Part shown: positions 1 through 6,353 of the stretch, piece after piece | Layout of the letters: every line of letters starts with the position of its first letter | Position numbering within the stretch: position 1 is the stretch's first letter | From: DALYDK01 sp964415715 | Lineage (GTDB): Bacteria; Patescibacteriota; Saccharimonadia; Saccharimonadales; CAIOMD01 | Direction: 5' to 3' | Assembly (NCBI GenBank): GCA_964415715.1 | Contig: CAYQBK010000086.1 | Coordinates: 1-9,600 of the forward strand | Length of the DNA stretch: 9,600 nt | Notes under the pieces: generated by a model | What the model was told of the DNA's origin: nothing | Seen by the model: the letters and a program-made list of their open reading frames with translations, nothing else | The model's database searches: none | Translations under genes and position numbers: made by a program

Positions 1-79
1 TATAATTATATATCAACATAGGTTTTGGTATATCATATGCAAATATTTCCAGGCGGGGATATGTGTTGCAGGCAATAAA

Positions 80-754
80 ATGAAAAAGTATATATTTGTA
101 TCATTAGCCTCAATATTATTAATTGTAATGGCGATATTTTATTTGAGCGGTGGTTTTAAGTTTGTGCTAGATGATAAGCCGTTGCCGGGTGGAATGCTTG
201 AACTATGCTCGCCTTATGCCAACCTGTGTTTTAATCGCCCGGCTAGCTGGACGCGAAGTGAGAATTTACATGTCAATGGTGACCCAAGTGATACCATAGA
301 AATAAATCCACCTAGTGGAATATTTTTAGAGCTAGCTAAGATTAGTATATATAACAGTGAGAAATGTGAAGGATCAGGGTATGATAGCTGTATCATTTTG
401 ACAGATAGTATTACACCTATTGATAATAAATTAAACGTAGTAACAGGAACCTTGATTAAAAAGGGTCAAGATAGTTGTGAAAATGCTACAACTAGCTGTA
501 TAGTAACTACCTACAATCCATTTGTTCGCCTTGTGTCGACAGATGATATAGTCAAATACGGCTTAGTCGCAGGAAAAGAAGTAGTCTATACTAGTTTTAA
601 CCCTGGTGTCAAGATAGGGCAGACTGCTTCAGAGGTTTTTCTAGCTGTTTTTCCGGGAAAGAAGTTTGATCAAGCAAGTGCCCAAAAATGGCTAAATAGC
701 GATGAAAAAAGTACAGCCCAGCAAATACTCGCCAGCACCCACAAATACCAATAA
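80..754 (+). CDS. Membrane-anchored secreted protein, unknown function, six cysteines
   Basis: A 224-residue protein that I do not recognise. Residues 1-3 (MKK) are basic and residues 4-22 form one hydrophobic helix, so it is an N-terminal signal anchor or uncleaved signal peptide; no lipobox cysteine follows the helix. The rest (about 25-224) is polar and should lie outside the cytoplasm. It contains exactly six cysteines in three close pairs: C43/C50, C96/C104 and C133/C140, which suggests three local disulfides. The ATG at 80 has only a weak GCAGG-like ribosome site at 69-73. The reading frame stays open upstream to the window edge, so an earlier start outside the window cannot be excluded, but the signal anchor argues for this one. 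The gene ends at TAA 752-754, and the same frame continues directly into a purM remnant. That the gene is real is fairly certain; its function is unknown. Confidence 0.8.
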   Translation: MKKYIFVSLASILLIVMAIFYLSGGFKFVLDDKPLPGGMLELCSPYANLCFNRPASWTRSENLHVNGDPSDTIEINPPSGIFLELAKISIYNSEKCEGSGYDSCIILTDSITPIDNKLNVVTGTLIKKGQDSCENATTSCIVTTYNPFVRLVSTDDIVKYGLVAGKEVVYTSFNPGVKIGQTASEVFLAVFPGKKFDQASAQKWLNSDEKSTAQQILASTHKYQ

Positions 755-1391
755 AACTGGGGTGCTGCTATCTTATGGATTGCCCACAAAGATCGCGTTT
801 TAACTGGAACGCAAATACAGCAAGGTGACTCAGTTGTGGGCTTAGCTGAGCCTGGTTTTCGTTCCAATGGTATCACAGACGTTCGTAAGTCTTTGCTTGA
901 AAAATACGGAAACAATTGGCAGGACGTCATAGTAAAAGAGTTAGGCGGTCAGAGTCTTGGTCATCTAGTACAAACCCCTTCTACAATTTATTCTGGTTTT
1001 ATGTCGCGACTGACTGGAGGATATGATATTACGAAAGATCCGATTGCAAAAGTCACTGGTTTTGCACACATTACTGGGGGTGGTCAGCCCTAGCAAGCTT
1101 GGCAGAATGCTAGAGCCTAGTGGCTTAGGTGTTGAGATAGATGAGCCTATAGATCCACCAATAATTATGTTAAAGGTTCAGGAATTGGCTGGGTTCGGAG
1201 ATAGAAAAGCCTACGGTAAATGGCACATGGGTATTGGTGGTGCTATTGTCACGCCCGACCCAGATTCCGTGTTGAACGCCACCAAAGAATATGGTTTGAC
1301 TGCTAAAGAAATAGGAATTATAACACAAAAACCAGGTATAAGAATTCGTAATCGTGGTGCTAGCAATGATTCGAAATGGTTAGATTTCTAA
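755..1391 (+). pseudogene. purM: PurM-type (AIR synthetase) C-terminal remnant, truncated and frameshifted
   Basis: Reading from 755 gives the C-terminal domain of a phosphoribosylformylglycinamidine cyclo-ligase-like protein (AIRS_C). The order is HKDRVLTG, GLAEPGFRSNGIT (matching the family's GxHSNGxS element), VQTPSTIYSGF, the conserved AHITGGG loop, KLGRMLEPSGLG, PP.IM, and KWHMG.GG.IVT near the end. The N-terminal ATP-binding half is missing and no start codon lies in frame between 755 and the GTG at 836. After AHITGGGQP the frame hits TAG at 1090-1092. Deleting one C from CCC (1087-1089), or a +1 shift there, restores the match to TAA 1389-1391. An active enzyme would make aminoimidazole ribonucleotide in purine synthesis, but this copy lacks half the fold and is most likely dead. 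A second reading is a recoded or partial protein of altered use. The family assignment is strong; pseudogene status is likely. Confidence 0.75.
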
Positions 1392-1440
1392 TAAAACATA
1401 TTTTGTCCTTTGTTTGTAGTAATAGTAAACTGAATATAAC

Positions 1441-2439
1441 ATGAATATTATTACTAGAGTGTTTAATAAAATGTTATCAACGAATAGTACTATAAGTAGT
1501 GTTATTGAACCTAACTTGACTCCGGCAGAGGGTGAGATCTCTTTGTTGCTTAGTTATTACTCCAAGGGCTATGAGCTTAACTGCATGAGTAGTGGCAAGA
1601 TTGCAGATATGCACTACATGATATTTATAACCGCAAATACACATTACCCAAATACTATGGACAAAAATAGTATACTGGCTCCAGCAAATAGCATAATATA
1701 TGTTTTACATCTTCCATTTAACACTCAGTCACACATAGTAGGAATTAGCAAAAAAACATTAACAGACATGCAAATAGATAATTTTTTGCTAAATAACAAC
1801 ATGGAAACTGTCGAGCTAGAGGGTGACTTTGGCTCGTATATTAGTTTATACGCATCAAAGGGACAGCAACAACAAACAAGATATGTTTTTAACCCAGATG
1901 TTATGGAATATGTAGTAGACTATTGCGGTTCAAACTATTGGGAAATAGTTGGCGATGAGATGTATTTTGTATCGATATCAGGGACAGCTACTGAGGGGGT
2001 TAATATTATCGATGCTAGCCAAAAATTTATTGAATACATACGACCAGCCTTAACAAAATATATGCCATCCGAATTGCAGGCTAAGCACGAAGCGCCATAT
2101 GGCCAGTATTGGGGTGAGCCATATAACTGCCCAATTTGTAATATAAAAATGTTAAATAACGATATATATCAGAGCTGTCCCGTAGGTCATGGCGTGTTTA
2201 TTGGTGGTCGGGGTATTATACGGCTTAGAAAAGGTGAAATAACTATTGTCCTACCCGACTTGTCAGAAAATTCTATGCCATCCAATATGGTAAATAAACT
2301 AATATGCCCCAAGTGTCAGATTGATATGCAAAAAGTTAACTATCTGGAAACTAATCTAGTTATTGATTATTGTTCACATTGCTATTATCGCTGGCTAGAC
2401 CATGATGAAGTATCGGCAATGGAGAAGAATCCTCTATAG
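1441..2439 (+). CDS. Two-zinc-ribbon protein with C-terminal zf-TFIIB domain
   Basis: A 332-residue soluble protein with no signal peptide or membrane helix. Residues about 20-200 form a beta-rich region without cysteine motifs. Its VELEGDF (124-130), VFNPDVMEYVVD (149-160) and WEIVGDEMYFVS stretches resemble the DUF3137-like pattern 'LEGDF..Y..LY....YVFTPD.M', a tentative match. The C-terminal third has two zinc sites. The first is C230/C233 with C246/H250 (CPIC...CPVGH). The second is C289/C292 with C311/C314 followed by YRWLD, which fits the zf-TFIIB family (CPxC...IDxCxxC..WLD). The biochemical role is unknown; zinc ribbons of this kind are presumed to bind nucleic acid or protein. The ATG at 1441 has no clear Shine-Dalgarno sequence, and Met11 at 1471 is an alternative. 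The stop overlaps by 6 bp the end of the convergent SDR pseudogene. Confidence 0.85.
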   Translation: MNIITRVFNKMLSTNSTISSVIEPNLTPAEGEISLLLSYYSKGYELNCMSSGKIADMHYMIFITANTHYPNTMDKNSILAPANSIIYVLHLPFNTQSHIVGISKKTLTDMQIDNFLLNNNMETVELEGDFGSYISLYASKGQQQQTRYVFNPDVMEYVVDYCGSNYWEIVGDEMYFVSISGTATEGVNIIDASQKFIEYIRPALTKYMPSELQAKHEAPYGQYWGEPYNCPICNIKMLNNDIYQSCPVGHGVFIGGRGIIRLRKGEITIVLPDLSENSMPSNMVNKLICPKCQIDMQKVNYLETNLVIDYCSHCYYRWLDHDEVSAMEKNPL

Positions 2440-3086
2440 CACTACTGGGCATTTGTGTATGAGCTGATTGTTTTCTAAGTTTTCTAGGTAAAATTTGTCA
2501 ACTGTTCGGCGCGATATTCTTGGTATTTCTAGTGGACCACACTTATAGCCATCGGGATATATTTTATAGCCGGTAGCTGGCTTGTCGGTCAGCAGTGGCA
2601 GACGAATTATTGTCCAGTCTAGGTTACTGCTCTGTACTGCTTTGTCTTCTAATTTTTTATATTTGTAGATGTTTTTAAGTGGTCCAAATATTTTGAAGCC
2701 CAGTTGCATGACCAGGCCTGTATCGCTAATCTGGTCTGTTGCCCAAGCACCACATTGGCCAAAATATCGTTAATACCATGTTTCTGCATAGCGCTAACAA
2801 TGTTTCGGGTGGCTATTAGGCTGATATCGTAGTTTTTTGTCGCCCAGTTTGGGGGCGATGATATTGACGATAATATCTTGGCCGATCACTGATTTTTCAA
2901 TATCTTGCAGATTTCTGGCATCACCCCTCAACTATAGTTAAATTTTTAGCCGAGCGAGGGTATGCTGTGATTATCATGATGGGTAAATACAGTTACATTG
3001 TAGCCAGCATTAATGGCTAACTTTGAAAGTTCGTAGCCAGTTCTACCCTGACCACCAAATACTGCAATGTTTAATTTGCTTTTCAT
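2434..3086 (-). pseudogene. NAD(P)-binding SDR-type protein (NmrA/YwnB-like), multiply frameshifted
   Basis: Joining pieces from all three minus-strand frames rebuilds a protein of about 215 residues. It starts at ATG 3086 with the Rossmann loop VFGGQGRTG (GxxGxxG), followed by NLTIVEGDARN, QDIIVNIIAP, ATRNIVSAMQKHGI, RYFGQCGAWATD, DWTIIRLPLLTD and the C-terminal ISRRTVDKFYLENL. This is the layout of the NAD(P)H-binding atypical SDR family (PF13460; flavin-reductase/YwnB-like). Four single-base indels break it: an extra base in CC at 2950-2951, an extra base in the four Cs at 2924-2927, an extra base in the six Ts at 2833-2838 and a missing base near 2769 (plus-strand bases). The longest intact pieces are 46 residues at the start and about 115 at the end. 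AGGAG lies at 3100-3104, 13 nt from the ATG. Either the gene has decayed recently or this stretch has clustered homopolymer sequencing errors; intact neighbours favour decay. Confidence 0.82.
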
Positions 3087-3087
3087 A

Positions 3088-3117
3088 TTGGTTATTGTGC
3101 TCCTAAGGCTTATTATA
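3088..3117. promoter_or_regulatory. Bidirectional promoter between SDR pseudogene and VIT gene
   Basis: The 62-bp gap carries interlocked -10 elements. On the minus strand TATAAT covers 3112-3117, with TTAACA (3134-3139, 5 of 6 to consensus) 16 nt upstream, driving the SDR gene. On the plus strand TATTAT covers 3111-3116, with TTGGTT (3088-3093) 17 nt upstream, driving VIT. Predicted start sites are near 3105 (-) and 3123 (+). The minus-strand -35 overlaps the ribosome site of VIT, so the two could not be used at once. Inferred from hexamers only. Confidence 0.5.
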
Positions 3118-3148
3118 TTAAAGTCAAGAAATATGTTAAAGGAGTAAA

Positions 3149-3835
3149 ATGGAAAAATCACATGCCAAATCACGTTTAAACTGGCTACGAGCTGCTGTAT
3201 TGGGCGCAAATGACGGCATAGTATCGATGGCAGGTTTAGTTGTTGGTGTGGCTGGTGCAACCCAATCAGCTAGCGCAATACTCACAGCTGGCGTAGCAGG
3301 GTTAGTGGCAGGAGCATTTTCAATGGCTGTTGGTGAATATGTATCTGTTAGTACACAACGTGATGCCGAAAAAGCCTACATAGCTAAGGAAAAAATAGAA
3401 TTAGCAAATAACCCTGAAGCCGAATTGGAAGAGCTGGCTGAAATGTACGTACAGAAAGGCTTGTCAAATAAGACAGCCAAGCTAGTGGCCGACGAATTGA
3501 CTCAGAAAGATGTGCTAGCTGCTCACTTAGAAATAGAGTTTGGTCTGAGTGAAGAAGATTTGACCAACGCCTGGCATGCTGCCTGGGCATCGGCGATATC
3601 GTTTACTGCAGGTGGTTTGATACCTGTTTTGGCTATAGTATTGCCTCTGGCAAGTGTCCGTGTTCCTGTGACGTTTGGGGCTGTCGCGATTGCATTACTG
3701 ATAACGGGTAATATTAGCGCCAAACTAAGTGGCTCGGGTCGTAAAAAAGCCATGTTTCGAGTATTGTTTGGTGGAATAATAGCAATGATAGCAACATATG
3801 TAGTTGGTCGATTGTTCGGTGTAGCGGGAGTGTAG
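3149..3835 (+). CDS. VIT1/CCC1-family Fe2+/Mn2+ transporter
   Basis: A 228-residue membrane protein of normal length for bacterial VIT proteins. TM1 carries the signature GANDGIVSMAGLVVGVAGA (residues 19-37, with Asp22). TM2 carries AGAFSMAVGEYVSVSTQRDAE (54-74, with Met59 and Glu63). Residues about 72-140 are a charged helical hairpin rich in glutamate, matching the cytosolic metal-binding domain. Three further hydrophobic helices follow, at about 145-167, 171-189 and 203-224. The family moves Fe2+ or Mn2+ out of the cytoplasm, generally by proton antiport; in bacteria this means detoxifying efflux, which I infer here. AAAGGAG at 3138-3144, 4 nt before the ATG, is a strong ribosome binding site. 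It is transcribed away from the broken SDR gene through an apparently shared promoter region, and a terminator-like hairpin lies about 80 nt downstream. Family assignment is firm; the metal is not settled. Confidence 0.93.
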   Translation: MEKSHAKSRLNWLRAAVLGANDGIVSMAGLVVGVAGATQSASAILTAGVAGLVAGAFSMAVGEYVSVSTQRDAEKAYIAKEKIELANNPEAELEELAEMYVQKGLSNKTAKLVADELTQKDVLAAHLEIEFGLSEEDLTNAWHAAWASAISFTAGGLIPVLAIVLPLASVRVPVTFGAVAIALLITGNISAKLSGSGRKKAMFRVLFGGIIAMIATYVVGRLFGVAGV

Positions 3836-3913
3836 CAACCTCAAAACAAAAACTGCATTTTGATGCGCGACTTGAAGGCTAAAATAAGTTTATATTATTC
3901 AACGTATCTACAG

Positions 3914-3943
3914 ATATGCTTCATAACAAAAAGCATATTTTTA
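3914..3943 (+). terminator. Intrinsic terminator-like hairpin after VIT gene
   Basis: An 8-bp stem ATATGCTT (3914-3921) pairs with AAGCATAT (3931-3938) around a 9-nt loop, and a run of five Ts (3938-3942) follows. It lies about 80 nt past the VIT stop and has the T-run on the plus strand only, so it fits termination of the VIT transcript rather than of rplY. The stem is AT-rich and may be weak. Confidence 0.45.
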
Positions 3944-4002
3944 TCTCATCAATTCATCACTTCAAAAAAGACAGTTTTTGTATTGGGGGCGCTATATTGG
4001 AG

Positions 4003-4665
4003 TTATTTGTCGCTAGTAGTTTCTTCGCTAACGGCTACAACTTCTTCGACAATTTTGTCGGCATCTTCGGCTAGGCTAGCTGCCGCTGCATCGGCCTCGG
4101 CGAGTTGGTCACGAGGTGTTTCAACAACAGCAATCGGTGTATCGGCTGGTGTAATGATAGTAACACCTTTGGGGGTGGTTATGCTTTCGACACGATAAAT
4201 ATCACCAGATTTTTCCAGGCTACTAAGATCAACCACTATATTTTCGGGCAAGTCACGAGGTAATGCTTTTACAAGGATTTCGTCGAGCTCTTTTAGTACA
4301 AGTAGGCTGTTTTTCTCGGCAGGAATTTCAATATCAGCAAATACAACAGGAACTTCGGTTTCTATTTCTTCATTCTGGTGCAATGCTTGAAATACTATAT
4401 GTCGGATAGTATGTTTTGTCGGCTCAAGGTCAACATCACGAATGATGGTTAGATAGTTTTTATCGCCAACGCTAACCTGGACAGTTTGGCTAGTGCCTGC
4501 TTGATTGTATGCAACTTGCAATTCTCTGTAATCCCCTACCACCGGTATTGATGCAGCGCCATGATTATGAATAACTGCCGGTATTTGGCCGTCGCGTCGC
4601 AAGGCCTTTAAGCCCTTGCCTAGTGTTTCGCGTTTATTTAATTTTATTGCAATAGCTTGTGACAT
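4003..4665 (-). CDS. rplY: 50S ribosomal protein bL25 (Ctc form)
   Basis: A 220-residue protein in the long Ctc/TL5 form. The N-terminal domain (about 1-92) binds 5S rRNA and shows the typical KRETLGKGLKALRRDGQIPAV start (residues 11-31) and the IIRDVDLEPTKHTIRHIVFQAL region (74-95). The C-terminal beta domain (about 98-183) includes VPVVF, LPENIVVDLSSL and PKGVTI. It ends in an acidic alanine/glutamate tail (about 185-220), common in this form. The ATG at 4665 is preceded by AAGGGAAG (4673-4680) at 7 nt and by TATAAT (4696-4701), so the start is well supported. The gene stands alone and is divergent from the CAP-protein gene. Ctc-type L25 is general-stress induced in Bacillus; nothing in this sequence shows such control here. 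Confidence 0.95.
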   Translation of the reverse strand: MSQAIAIKLNKRETLGKGLKALRRDGQIPAVIHNHGAASIPVVGDYRELQVAYNQAGTSQTVQVSVGDKNYLTIIRDVDLEPTKHTIRHIVFQALHQNEEIETEVPVVFADIEIPAEKNSLLVLKELDEILVKALPRDLPENIVVDLSSLEKSGDIYRVESITTPKGVTIITPADTPIAVVETPRDQLAEADAAAASLAEDADKIVEEVVAVSEETTSDK

Positions 4666-4695
4666 TAAAATACTTCCCTTTTTTAGATTGGTATT

Positions 4696-4701
4696 ATTAT
4701 A
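4696..4701 (-). promoter_or_regulatory. -10 element of rplY promoter
   Basis: A perfect TATAAT on the minus strand, 30 nt upstream of the rplY ATG; the transcript would start near 4690 and carry a leader of about 24 nt with the AAGGGAAG ribosome site. No convincing -35 hexamer is seen at 16-18 nt. Confidence 0.55.
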
Positions 4702-4858
4702 ACCTGATTTCTTATTTGAGACTAGTTAAAAAATACTAAAAACGTACAATAACAGATATAAAAATATCGTATAGCGACACGTAAATGAAAATAGTATATT
4801 GAACATGCTTAACTCAAGATATATAACTAAATATAGATAAGTCAAAGCAAGAGTTTTG

Positions 4859-4895
4859 GGTATATCGCATTTTATTAAGCGCAAATATGCATACC
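4859..4895. repeat. Bulged inverted repeat upstream of the CAP-gene promoter
   Basis: GGTAT (4859-4863) plus GCAT (4867-4870) pair with ATGC (4887-4890) plus ATACC (4891-4895), giving 9 bp with a 3-nt bulge and a 16-nt loop. It ends just upstream of where the CAP-gene -35 should lie (around 4900), so an operator is conceivable. It could equally be chance in AT-rich DNA. Confidence 0.3.
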
Positions 4896-4922
4896 ACAAG
4901 CAATTATTATAAAATATACTTG

Positions 4923-4928
4923 TATAAT
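4923..4928 (+). promoter_or_regulatory. -10 element upstream of the CAP gene
   Basis: A perfect TATAAT, 46 nt before the GTG start, predicting transcription from about 4935 and a leader of about 40 nt that includes GAGAGG at 4964-4969. No good -35 is visible at the normal distance. Confidence 0.45.
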
Positions 4929-4974
4929 ATCTATATTTGTTGTATATTAATAGCAATATTGGCGAGAGGTTTTT

Positions 4975-5583
4975 GTGTTCATGTACACAGTCTTATACAA
5001 TAACAGAAATAATTCTATCCATTTGTCCAATGGTACTAGTGTGTATTCCAGGGTTGTATATAGTGTGCGCATAATTGAGATTTTTAGAATACCGCTTGCT
5101 ATATTGTGTGTATTAATCTTCTTTATTAGTCTCAACACTAGTGCTACTAGCCCATCAGTTGGGGCAACTACCCTAAACTCTAATTACGTCTCCAGTGTTA
5201 ACCCTGCTGACGTCTATTATATAGATGCAATAAACAATTTACGTGGTTCAGTCGGACAACAACCGCTTTCTTATGACAGCAGATTAGAAAACTCAGCATA
5301 CGACAAGGCAAGAAATATGGTAGCCAATGATTATTGGGGGCATTATAGCCCATTTGGCGAAAGCTTTTCTGACTTTATTTGGCGCAGGTCGCCGACAAGT
5401 AAAAGAGTTGGTGAAAATTTAGCCAAATGTTATACCAGTCGGGTGCAGGCATTTGATGCTTTGGTAGCCAGCCCCACCCATTACCAAATAATGGTTGGAG
5501 ATTTTACGAACGTTGGTATAAGTGAACAGGTAAGCCCAAAAGACAACTGTACGTATACTGTGTTACATTTTGCTAAAAATTAG
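4975..5583 (+). CDS. Membrane-anchored CAP-domain (SCP/PR-1) surface protein
   Basis: A 202-residue protein. Residues 1-37 are polar and basic, residues 38-54 form a hydrophobic helix, then comes a Ser/Thr-rich linker (55-75) and a CAP domain (about 80-200). CAP features seen are INNLRGSVGQQPLSYDSRL (86-104), WGHYSPFG with His123, VGENLAKCY with Glu147, and SPTHYQIM with His169 before NVGIS. Cys152 and Cys192 could form a disulfide. Bacterial CAP proteins are typically exported and have been linked to lipid or peptide binding and to cell-surface interaction; the specific role here is unknown. GAGAGG at 4964-4969 sits 5 nt from the GTG at 4975 and 11 nt from the ATG at 4981, so either start is possible. 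The unusually long cytoplasmic N-terminus hints that the true start may lie further in, but no better ribosome site is visible there. Confidence 0.88.
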   Translation: MFMYTVLYNNRNNSIHLSNGTSVYSRVVYSVRIIEIFRIPLAILCVLIFFISLNTSATSPSVGATTLNSNYVSSVNPADVYYIDAINNLRGSVGQQPLSYDSRLENSAYDKARNMVANDYWGHYSPFGESFSDFIWRRSPTSKRVGENLAKCYTSRVQAFDALVASPTHYQIMVGDFTNVGISEQVSPKDNCTYTVLHFAKN

Positions 5584-5590
5584 TTATAAT
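5562..5590 (+). promoter_or_regulatory. Promoter of the BaxI_1 gene
   Basis: GTTACA (5562-5567, 4 of 6 to TTGACA), a 17-nt spacer and a perfect TATAAT (5585-5590). The start would be near 5597, giving a leader of about 22 nt with the AAAGGAAA ribosome site. The -35 lies inside the last codons of the CAP gene, so the two genes need not share a transcript. Confidence 0.6.
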
Positions 5591-5618
5591 CAATACCGTA
5601 AGTAAATAAAGGAAAAAT

Positions 5619-6353
5619 ATGGATAAAAGTGGCAACCCAGCGTTTTCAAAAAAGGCTTTAGAAAAGTTTGGCAGCATTGAGAGTAGTTCGACAGCGACCA
5701 TATCAGGTACAACAATAAAAATATTCATTTTGTTATTATTGACTGTTGGCGCTGGATATTTTGGATGGCAAGGAATGGCAAATGCAACAACTGCATCTGT
5801 TTTGCTTATAGCAGGGTCAGGTATATTGGGCTTTGTTACCGCGCTTATCACTATATTTAAGCCAACTATTGCCTATGTAACTGCTCCTATATACGCCCTA
5901 GCTCAGGGTTATATGCTCGGAGCGATCTCACAAATGTACAATACTCAGTTTAACGGGATAGTTATTCAGGCTATTGGGCTCACTGGTGCACTGTTTTTTG
6001 TTAGCTTATGGGTGTTTGCGGTCGGACTTATCAAGGTAACAGCAAAGTTTCGAACCGGCGTGTTGATTGCAACGCTTGGAGTCGGGCTGTATTATTTGGT
6101 AGCTATTGTATTAGGACTGTTTGGAGTAAAAGCTCCGTTGATATTCGATACGGGTACATTTGGGATAGTTTTTAGCTTGATAATTATTTTTATCGCGACA
6201 CTAAACCTGATATTAGATTTTGATATGATTCAACGTTTGGAGCAGCAAAAAGCGCCCAAGGTTTTTGAATGGTATGGTGCTTTTGCACTTATGGTGACAC
6301 TTATCTGGCTATATACCGAAGTTTTGCGCTTACTATCAAAAACTCGAAGCTAG
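5619..6353 (+). CDS. Bax inhibitor-1/YccA-type (BaxI_1) seven-helix membrane protein
   Basis: A 244-residue protein with a short cytoplasmic N-terminus that includes NPAF (6-9), a hallmark of the actinobacterial-type BaxI_1 family (PF12811). Seven hydrophobic segments follow, at about 33-50, 57-80, 86-106, 113-139, 146-169, 180-202 and 219-239. The sixth ends in LNLILDFDMIQRLEQ with Asp200 and Asp202, and the last segment carries EWYGAFALMVTLIWLYTEVLRLL. The wider BI-1/TMBIM superfamily includes Ca2+-leak proteins such as B. subtilis YetJ, whose aspartates gate the pore; transport activity here is inferred only. AAAGGAAA (5608-5614) gives a good ribosome site. A likely promoter overlaps the end of the CAP gene, so this gene can be transcribed on its own. 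It converges on the hydrolase gene with only 7 bp between the stops. Confidence 0.9.
   Translation: MDKSGNPAFSKKALEKFGSIESSSTATISGTTIKIFILLLLTVGAGYFGWQGMANATTASVLLIAGSGILGFVTALITIFKPTIAYVTAPIYALAQGYMLGAISQMYNTQFNGIVIQAIGLTGALFFVSLWVFAVGLIKVTAKFRTGVLIATLGVGLYYLVAIVLGLFGVKAPLIFDTGTFGIVFSLIIIFIATLNLILDFDMIQRLEQQKAPKVFEWYGAFALMVTLIWLYTEVLRLLSKTRS

Larger units (their letters stand above)
4666..4974. other. AT-rich divergent intergenic region between rplY and the CAP gene
   Basis: 309 bp without a supportable gene. The rplY promoter lies at its left end and the CAP-gene promoter and ribosome site at its right end. In between it is strongly AT-rich, with one bulged inverted repeat at 4859-4895. 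A 76-codon minus-strand frame crosses most of it, but its product is low-complexity (Tyr/Leu/Phe/Ile-rich) and it lacks a ribosome site, so I do not call it. I see no tRNA or other recognisable RNA gene. Confidence 0.6.

Noticed and set aside
1392..1440. Leaderless start for the zinc-ribbon gene (TATAAC at 1435-1440)
   Set aside because: TATAAC directly touches the ATG, so transcription would start inside the gene; the spacing does not match the two better cases.
3965..3983. A-rich/T-rich arms around GACAG as a terminator for rplY
   Set aside because: The arms are pure A-T pairs with a tiny loop and no G-C stem; not convincing on the minus strand.
3860..4198. Plus-strand frame with a Ser/Ala-rich product opposite the rplY end
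   Set aside because: It is the antisense shadow of the well-supported bL25 C-terminal tail and has no ribosome site.
4726..4956. Open minus-strand frame of 76 codons in the rplY-CAP gap
   Set aside because: The product is a low-complexity Tyr/Leu/Ile/Phe-rich string from AT-rich DNA, with no ribosome site, and it overlaps both promoters.
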